Assembly: GCA_003152145.1 (NCBI GenBank)
Contig: PLZL01000203.1
Coordinates: forward strand, 1,440 to 12,857
Source of the DNA: Limisphaerales bacterium
GTDB lineage: Bacteria > Verrucomicrobiota > Verrucomicrobiae > Limisphaerales > UBA11358
Length of the DNA: 11,418 bases
Direction: 5' to 3'
Made by a program: the position numbers and the translations under genes. Shown piece after piece: positions 7,345 to 11,418 of the stretch; positions within the stretch are counted from its first letter, which is position 1, and each line of letters opens with the position of its first letter. The notes beneath the pieces are model-generated. The model had not been told where the DNA came from. It ran no database searches and saw nothing but the letters and a program-made list of their open reading frames with translations.

Positions 7345-7443
7345 ATGGCCCGTAAAATACGTTTGGAATATGAGGGAGCGATTTATCATGTGATGAATCG
7401 CGGCGATCGGCGGGAGCCGATCTTCCACGACGACACCGGCTGA
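7345..7443 (+). pseudogene. Truncated REP-associated tyrosine transposase (RAYT, Y1/IS200-like) N-terminus
   Basis: The frame reads MARKIRLEYEGAIYHVMNRG, then DRREPIFHDDTG and a stop, 32 residues in all. This is the conserved N-terminus of RAYT-type Y1 transposases, which normally run to about 200-300 residues with a HUH motif and a catalytic tyrosine. Both are missing here, so the fragment cannot be active. An in-frame ATG at 7327 could add six residues. Nothing resembling the rest of the enzyme was seen before the end of the tolC-like gene. TTGACA at 7309-7314 upstream may be the old promoter, but no good -10 was found. Confidence 0.8.
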
Positions 7444-7502
7444 ATCAGGCTCTGTGCATTTCAAGGTTGGCAAATCCAGTTTTCCCTGTTAATGTGCCCA
7501 AT

Positions 7503-8870
7503 TTATTTCGCCGCCGCGGTTTGGATCATGTCCGCGCCGATGGCGCGTTCAAACCGGGCGCGCGCGGCATCATAATCGTGCAACGCCTGCACCTGCGTGC
7601 TGCGCGCCTGCGTGAGCGAATTCTCGGCATCGAGCACGTCGAGCTGCGTGCCGGTGCCGGCGTCGGCGCGGGCGTTGGCTTCACGCAGGGCTTCCTCGGC
7701 CTCGGCCTGCACGGTTTTTTGCGATTCCAAAACTTCCTGCGCCTCGAGGAAATCGGAATAGGTCGTGCGCACTTCCAGTTCGATGTTGCGCGCCTCTTCG
7801 TCCACGGAGGTTTTGGATTTTGCGTAAAGCGCCCTGGCTTGCACGACTTTGCCGTGCGTCAACATTCCGTCGAAAATGTCCCAGCTTACCCGGGCTCCGG
7901 CGTTCCAGCCGTTGATGTCGTGATTGAGCGTGACCGGCGGCGTGAATTGCGCGTTGAACCAGTTGTAGCCGGCAAAGACCTGGAGGTTTGGCTTGTAGCC
8001 GGATGAGGCATCGGTGATGTTGAGCTTCTGCAATTCCTCCGTTTTGCGCAATGCGACCAGTTCGGGGCGTTTGGCCAATGCTTGTTGCAGTGCGTCGGGC
8101 AAATTGATTTGATACGGCGTCGCGTCGAGCGTGTCGATCAGGTTCAGCGGAATGTTGTCCCAGATTTCGCGTGGCAGATTATAGCCCAGCAGATTGGCCA
8201 GATTGTTTTTGGCAATGCGATAATTATTCTGCGCCTGAATCAAAGCCGGACGCGCATTGGCCACGGAAACCCTGGCGCGCAGCACGTTGAAATGCGGCAC
8301 GGTGCCGGCGTCGTAACGGCGTTGCTGATCATCCAGTTCCTTTTGCAGCAGATTGACGGACGCTTCGTTCACGGTGATTTGTTCCGCCGCGAGCAAGATG
8401 TCGTAATACGCCAGACGCACGGCCAGCAGCGTGTCCGCAAGCGTGGCCTGATATTGCGCCAGCGCCTGCTGCTTCGTGACCTTGGCCGCGCGCACCGCCG
8501 CCATCAGCTTTCCGCCCTGATAAATGGACTGAACAATCTGCACGCCCGCGTTCCAGTTTTCGTGCGGCACAGAGAACGGGCCGATACCCTCAACCGCGTT
8601 CGGATCGGTGTCTTTGTATTGGCCGGTCGCCTGCACCTGTGGCAGCGCGACCGCGCGCGTCTGCACCACCACGCCGTGGGACGCTTCGAGATCGTTTTGG
8701 GCCTTGAGAATCGTGGGGTTTTGCTGCAACGCAATATTCAGCGCGCTCATCAGCGACAATGGCTGCGTGAGCCACGCAGGCGAGTTGGTGTCGGCGTCCT
8801 GCGCGGTCACGTTCCCGCTGGCCGCAAACCCGGCCAATGCCAGCGCCAGAATGATTTTCAGTTTTTTCAT
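7503..8870 (-). CDS. TolC-family outer membrane efflux protein
   Basis: This 455-residue outer-membrane channel subunit is expected to trimerise into a tunnel that completes a tripartite exporter. A signal peptide covers residues 1-24 (MKKLKIILALALAGFAASGNVTAQ). Two OEP repeats follow, at about 38-235 and 258-450, each with long Ala/Gln-rich coiled-coil helices. Typical landmarks include LSLMSALNIALQQNPTILKAQ, AYYDILLAAEQI, RYDAGTVPHFNVLRARV, the matching RADAGTGTQLDVLDAENSL in repeat two, and GARVSWDIFDGM. Length fits the family. There is no lipobox. The gene starts 13 bp after the TetR gene on the same strand, so the two very likely form an operon. No Shine-Dalgarno precedes the ATG. The divergent HlyD-ABC genes are its natural inner-membrane partners. 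Confidence 0.93.
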   Translation of the reverse strand: MKKLKIILALALAGFAASGNVTAQDADTNSPAWLTQPLSLMSALNIALQQNPTILKAQNDLEASHGVVVQTRAVALPQVQATGQYKDTDPNAVEGIGPFSVPHENWNAGVQIVQSIYQGGKLMAAVRAAKVTKQQALAQYQATLADTLLAVRLAYYDILLAAEQITVNEASVNLLQKELDDQQRRYDAGTVPHFNVLRARVSVANARPALIQAQNNYRIAKNNLANLLGYNLPREIWDNIPLNLIDTLDATPYQINLPDALQQALAKRPELVALRKTEELQKLNITDASSGYKPNLQVFAGYNWFNAQFTPPVTLNHDINGWNAGARVSWDIFDGMLTHGKVVQARALYAKSKTSVDEEARNIELEVRTTYSDFLEAQEVLESQKTVQAEAEEALREANARADAGTGTQLDVLDAENSLTQARSTQVQALHDYDAARARFERAIGADMIQTAAAK

Positions 8871-8883
8871 GGTGTTAAAAATT

Positions 8884-9549
8884 TCAATGCTTCGTCGCGG
8901 ACAGATGTTTCATGGCCGCCAGTGAAAAGCGCGTGATGTGGTCGGCCAGCCGCTCGATGCCTGCCGCGTCCGGCAGTTCCTCTTTCGGAAACAGCCGCGA
9001 CACGACCGGGCGGCAATGATGATAAAACACGCACTGGCTGACGACGCTAAAGGCGCACAACCGCACCCGCTCGTCGTTCAGCGGGCAATCCAGAATATCC
9101 GCGACAATCTGCCAGAGCTGGCTGGCCATCGGGCGCATCCGCTCCTCGACGAGCGAATCCAGCGCCGCCGACGGCTCAATCATTTCGCGCGACATGAGCT
9201 TCCCATGCCAGGCCGTCGGGCCTTTGTCAAAAATCCGCAGCAACAGCGACTGGATGAAGGCGCGCAGCCTTTTCTCCGGCGGTGCGTCGGCGGCCACGTC
9301 CAGCAGAAGTGGATATTTTTCCAGCGCCTTGCCTTGCGCGTAACGCAGCGCCTCGGTGTAGAGCTTCTCCTTGTCGCCAAAGTGGTAATTGATCGCGGCG
9401 ACGTTTGCGCCCGCGCGCCGGCAAATCTCGCGCACCGTCGCGTTGCGAAAACCGGCCTCGGCGAACACCTCGCCCGCCGCCCCCAAAAGCTGGCGGCGCG
9501 TTTCGTCGTGGCTGGCGTCCCCGGATTTGGCTGGCGGCTTCAATTTCAT
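8884..9549 (-). CDS. TetR/AcrR-family regulator, CecR (YbiH)-like
   Basis: This is a 221-residue DNA-binding repressor candidate. The N-terminal helix-turn-helix spans about residues 17-64, with ATVREICRRAGANVAAINYHFGDKEKLY as the recognition region. The C-terminal ligand domain contains KLMSREMIEPSAALDSLVEE, close to the [20 protein letters not shown] region I recall in E. coli CecR, and its length is near CecR's 223 residues. In E. coli, CecR sits beside and represses ybhGFSR, and the neighbours here are YbhG- and YbhF-like. The start was set at the ATG at 9549; a TTG at 9555 is in frame and would add two residues. A likely promoter puts the transcript start within a few bases of the ATG, so the mRNA may be leaderless. 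The gene is followed 13 bp later by the TolC-family gene. Confidence 0.9.
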   Translation of the reverse strand: MKLKPPAKSGDASHDETRRQLLGAAGEVFAEAGFRNATVREICRRAGANVAAINYHFGDKEKLYTEALRYAQGKALEKYPLLLDVAADAPPEKRLRAFIQSLLLRIFDKGPTAWHGKLMSREMIEPSAALDSLVEERMRPMASQLWQIVADILDCPLNDERVRLCAFSVVSQCVFYHHCRPVVSRLFPKEELPDAAGIERLADHITRFSLAAMKHLSATKH

Positions 9550-9564
9550 TTTCAAACGGATAAT

Positions 9565-9580
9565 TCAAACAAACGTTTGA
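9565..9580. promoter_or_regulatory. Inverted repeat TCAAAC-N4-GTTTGA, candidate TetR operator
   Basis: TCAAAC (9565-9570) and GTTTGA (9575-9580) are perfect inverted arms around AAAC. The site also contains the perfect palindrome CAAACGTTTG (9570-9579). A further TCAAAC half-site lies at 9552-9557. Size and position between divergent genes fit a TetR-family operator. Confidence 0.5.
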
Positions 9581-9588
9581 CACGTCAA
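9577..9588. promoter_or_regulatory. Palindrome TTGAC-AC-GTCAA with -35-like hexamers on both strands
   Basis: The 12-base palindrome gives TTGACA (9577-9582) on the plus strand and TTGACG (9588-9583) on the minus strand. The two divergent promoters may thus have overlapping -35 elements. On the plus strand no good -10 follows at 16-18 bp (best TTCAGT at 9600-9605), so the plus promoter is weakly supported. Confidence 0.3.
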
Positions 9589-9601
9589 CAAGAATCTTGT
9601 T
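9587..9601. promoter_or_regulatory. Inverted repeat AACAAGA-A-TCTTGTT, second candidate operator
   Basis: Perfect 7-bp arms surround one central base. It lies 28 bases before the HlyD start, downstream of the plus-strand TTGACA, where a bound repressor would block the divergent adaptor-exporter operon. Its sequence differs from the first palindrome, so it may serve another regulator. Confidence 0.4.
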
Positions 9602-9628
9602 CAGTGGTGGTGTAAGCGAAAGTCGCCA

Positions 9629-10594
9629 ATGAAAACGTGTTCCATCCTGGTTTTGTCCGCGTGCGTGCTCGCGGCGGCCCTGCTCGCCGGTTGCTCCGGC
9701 AATTCATCCGGCGCGTTCCAAGGTTACATCGAGGGCGAATACGTCTATGTTGCCGCGCCGCTCGGCGGCGCGCTTACGAATCTCGCGGTCGCGCGCGGCG
9801 ATTCGGTCAAGGCCGGACAACTGCTTTTCGAACTGGAGCGTGGTTCCGAGGCCGCTGCCGTCCGGCAGGCGGAAAAAAACCTCGCGCAGTCCCAATCCCA
9901 GTTGGACGATTTGACGAAAGGGAAACGTCCGACGGAAATCGCCTCGCTTGATGCGCAACTGGAGCGCGCGAAGGCCAACTTGAGACTGGCCGACGCCGAA
10001 TTGGCGCGGCGCAAGCAACTCGGCATCGCCGACGTGGTTTCCAAGGAGGAACTGGATCAGGCGCGCGCGCAACGCGACGCGGACCAGGCGCAGGTTGACC
10101 AGCTCGCGGCGGATCTGGAAACGGCCAAGCTCGGCGGTCGTGAGGACGCAATCCGTGTGGCCCAAGCGGCGGTCGCGTCGCAAACCGCCGCGCTCGACAA
10201 GGCGAAATGGTCGTTCGATCAGAAGCAGCAATTCGCGCCGGCGGACGCGCAGGTGCATGACACGCTGTATCGCGCCGGCGAATGGATCGCGGCGGGAAAT
10301 CCGGTGGTCGTGCTGCTGCCGCCGGAAAATCTCAAGGTGCGGTTCTTCGTGCCGGAAACCGCGCTGGCGCAAATCAAAACCGGCCGGAACGTGGAGGTGT
10401 CTTTCGACGGCGCGGCGAAAAATTATTCCGCAAAGGTGAATTACATTTCCACGCAGGCCGAATTCACGCCGCCGGTGATTTACAACCGCGAGAACCGCTC
10501 GAAGCTGGTCTTCATGATTGAGGCGAAATTTTCGCCGGCGGACGCGGCGGAACTTCGCCCCGGCCAGCCGGTGGATGTGAAACCTTCGCAATGA
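9629..10594 (+). CDS. YbhG-like HlyD-family periplasmic adaptor (lipoprotein)
   Basis: This 321-residue membrane-fusion subunit should bridge an inner-membrane ABC transporter and the TolC-family channel. The N-terminus carries a lipobox (LLAGC, Cys22), so the mature protein is probably lipid-anchored. An N-terminal lipoyl half follows (GYIEGEYVYVAAPLGGALTN, DSVKAGQLLFELE). A long Ala/Gln-rich coiled-coil hairpin covers about residues 75-200 and includes KGKRPTEIASLDAQ. The second lipoyl half contains APADAQVHDTLYRAGEWIAA and VVLLPPENLKVRFFVPE, typical of the YbhG branch. The C-terminal beta-barrel contains VEVSFDGAAK and FTPPVIYNRENRSKLVFMIE. The gene is divergent from the CecR-like regulator, and its stop overlaps the next start as ATGA (10591-10594), which indicates translational coupling. 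No strong Shine-Dalgarno precedes the start. Confidence 0.93.
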   Translation: MKTCSILVLSACVLAAALLAGCSGNSSGAFQGYIEGEYVYVAAPLGGALTNLAVARGDSVKAGQLLFELERGSEAAAVRQAEKNLAQSQSQLDDLTKGKRPTEIASLDAQLERAKANLRLADAELARRKQLGIADVVSKEELDQARAQRDADQAQVDQLAADLETAKLGGREDAIRVAQAAVASQTAALDKAKWSFDQKQQFAPADAQVHDTLYRAGEWIAAGNPVVVLLPPENLKVRFFVPETALAQIKTGRNVEVSFDGAAKNYSAKVNYISTQAEFTPPVIYNRENRSKLVFMIEAKFSPADAAELRPGQPVDVKPSQ

Positions 10595-11118
10595 AAGCCG
10601 GCATTAAAATAATTGCCTGCTGCGCCTGGTTTGGCCTTGTCATTTTGATTTCCATTTATTGCGCCGGATTTTTCCCAAGGCTCGTAAATTCGATCGAAAC
10701 AAAGATGATCCGGGGCGAAATCCCTCCGGAAATTGATTTTGCGATCACAATAATTCCATGGAATGTTTTCATTTCTTTGCTGCTCTGTGTTCCGGTTTTG
10801 TTCATCAAAAGGCGGCGTGCGGATGCCGCCACCGATATCGGCACAGCAATCGTATTCTTTTTTTTGCTGTTGGCCTGGAATCTTTTTGGCGTTTTGAATT
10901 TGTGGGTTTTTTTTCCTGAAAGCATCGGTAGTTACTCCGGCGTTCCCAGCCTTTCGGTCATCGAGCCTTATGCAATCAACGACGGTTGGAGTCCCTTTGA
11001 ATTGTGGTGCGCATGGTGGGGATTTATTATCGTATCCAACGCATTCAGCGCTGTGACGGCATTTTTAATTGGTCAATCTCGGAAATCAAATGCTTCAAAG
11101 CCGCTTCTATGGTCATGA
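10591..11118 (+). CDS. Unknown four-TM membrane protein between adaptor and ABC ATPase
   Basis: This 175-residue protein matches no family I recognise. Four hydrophobic segments are evident: about residues 7-28, 50-72, 84-108 and 139-161. Basic clusters follow segments 2 (KRRRAD) and 4 (RKS), which places both of those ends in the cytoplasm. The loop at 109-137 (FPESIGSYSGVPSLSVIEPY) is probably outside. The gene overlaps its upstream and downstream neighbours by ATGA at each end, so it is tightly built into the operon. Base use is noticeably AT-richer than in the flanking adaptor and ATPase genes, as if it was inserted later. It is too short and of the wrong type to be the YbhS/YbhR permease (ABC2 family, about 370 residues), which should lie further right. 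It may be an accessory exporter subunit. Confidence 0.75.
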   Translation: MKAGIKIIACCAWFGLVILISIYCAGFFPRLVNSIETKMIRGEIPPEIDFAITIIPWNVFISLLLCVPVLFIKRRRADAATDIGTAIVFFFLLLAWNLFGVLNLWVFFPESIGSYSGVPSLSVIEPYAINDGWSPFELWCAWWGFIIVSNAFSAVTAFLIGQSRKSNASKPLLWS

Positions 11119-11418
11119 CTGCTTCCGACTTCGCCATTGACGTGCGCGGCGTCACGAAAAAATTCGGCGACCGCACTGTCGTCAAAGACATCGCGATGCA
11201 GGTTCGTCACGGCGAGATTTACGGTTTTCTCGGCCCGAACGGCAGCGGCAAGACGACGTTTTTGCGGATGCTCTGCGGCTTGCTCAAGCCCGACGCCGGC
11301 AGCGGCCAATGTCTCGGCCTTGATTTCCGCCGCGAGTCGCCCGAAATCAAAAAGCGCGTCGGTTACATGACGCAGCGGTTCAGCTTCTACGAAGATTTGA
11401 CCATCGAGGAGAATCTGG
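11115..11418 (+). CDS. ABC transporter ATP-binding protein, YbhF-like (partial, C-terminus off window)
   Basis: The first 101 residues of an ABC ATPase are present. It starts MTASDFAIDVRGVTKKFGDR and carries the Walker A motif GPNGSGKTT (Lys46). LRMLCGLLKPDAGSG follows, then the Q-loop in YMTQRFSFYEDLTIEEN (Gln87). The YMTQ.FSFYEDLT pattern is typical of the YbhF/CcmA-like drug or polysaccharide export branch. The signature, Walker B and switch His lie beyond the right edge, so whether it is a double-domain protein of about 580 residues like E. coli YbhF cannot be seen. The start was set at 11115 because it forms an ATGA overlap with the preceding stop; an in-frame ATG at 11109 is the alternative. 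It should energise export through the adaptor and TolC partner. Confidence 0.93.
   Translation, partial: MTASDFAIDVRGVTKKFGDRTVVKDIAMQVRHGEIYGFLGPNGSGKTTFLRMLCGLLKPDAGSGQCLGLDFRRESPEIKKRVGYMTQRFSFYEDLTIEENL

Larger units (their letters stand above)
7203..7502. other. Gene-free debris region between the small exported protein and the TolC gene
   Basis: These 300 bases contain the Ig-like fragment, the hexamer repeat and the RAYT remnant listed separately. The last 59 bases (7444-7502) hold nothing I recognise. No convincing rho-independent terminator was found for either converging transcript. The 7-bp hairpin at 7405-7422 has no T tract and lies within the RAYT codons. Confidence 0.6.
9560..9588 (-). 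promoter_or_regulatory. Candidate promoter of the TetR-tolC operon
   Basis: On the minus strand TTGACG (9588-9583) and AATTAT (9565-9560) are separated by exactly 17 bp. The expected transcript start is near 9553, only a few bases before the ATG at 9549. The spacer is almost filled by the TCAAAC/GTTTGA palindrome, so a bound repressor would block it. Confidence 0.45.

Noticed and set aside
7405..7422. Perfect 7-bp hairpin GATCGGC-GGGA-GCCGATC as a terminator
   Set aside because: No T tract follows on either strand, and it lies in RAYT codons for the conserved GDRREPI stretch, which explains the symmetry.
8082..8936. 284-codon open frame on the plus strand
   Set aside because: It is a GC-driven shadow antisense to the TolC-family gene, Arg/His/Val-rich and without domain features.
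9704..10591. 295-codon open frame on the minus strand
   Set aside because: It is antisense to the clear HlyD adaptor gene and has Arg-rich shadow composition.

Overview
The window looks like a piece of a Verrucomicrobia-type genome, most like the Pedosphaera/Limisphaerales group. This is inferred from three things: a giant secreted Asn/Thr/Gly-rich protein with LamG and Ig-like domains, a RAYT transposase remnant with a typical 'IYHVMNRGDRREPIF' start, and few clear Shine-Dalgarno sequences. No rRNA, tRNA or CRISPR array was seen. Taxonomy is inferred from style only.

Layout. (1) 1-1289, minus strand: most of purH (purine biosynthesis), with its C-terminal end beyond the left edge. (2) 1290-1744: a 455-base non-coding region with an AT-rich promoter zone, a G9 tract inside a candidate promoter spacer, and two strong ribosome-binding-like sequences whose ATGs do not begin a signal peptide. 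(3) 1745-6490, plus strand: a 1581-residue exported multidomain protein. Its order is signal peptide, unrecognised N-terminal region, two LamG domains exactly 663 bp apart, a Ca-binding-like Asp-rich loop, Ig-like modules, and a C-terminal domain that resembles a permuted papain-like (NlpC/P60-related) fold. (4) 6501-7202, plus strand: a small AT-richer exported protein of unknown function, 10 bp downstream. (5) 7203-7502: a debris region holding a fragment homologous to the giant protein's Ig-like module, a hexamer tandem repeat and a truncated RAYT transposase. (6) 7503-11418: a divergent efflux locus. TolC-family and CecR-like TetR genes lie on the minus strand. A YbhG-like HlyD lipoprotein, an unknown four-TM membrane protein and an ABC ATPase (cut by the right edge) lie on the plus strand.

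How the parts work together. The right half matches the known CecR-YbhG-YbhF(SR) arrangement: a TetR repressor divergent from an adaptor plus ABC exporter. Here an outer-membrane TolC partner is co-transcribed with the regulator, so a complete tripartite exporter could be encoded. Two clear palindromes lie between the divergent genes, and one of them fills the spacer of the likely regulator promoter. ATGA overlaps join adaptor, membrane protein and ATPase.

The most interesting part is the middle. A long surface or secreted protein ends in an enzyme-like tip, is followed at once by a small exported AT-rich gene, and then by a stray fragment of its own stalk module. That layout recalls polymorphic effector/partner cassettes with displaced tips. 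The toxin or immunity role is an inference and is not shown by the sequence.
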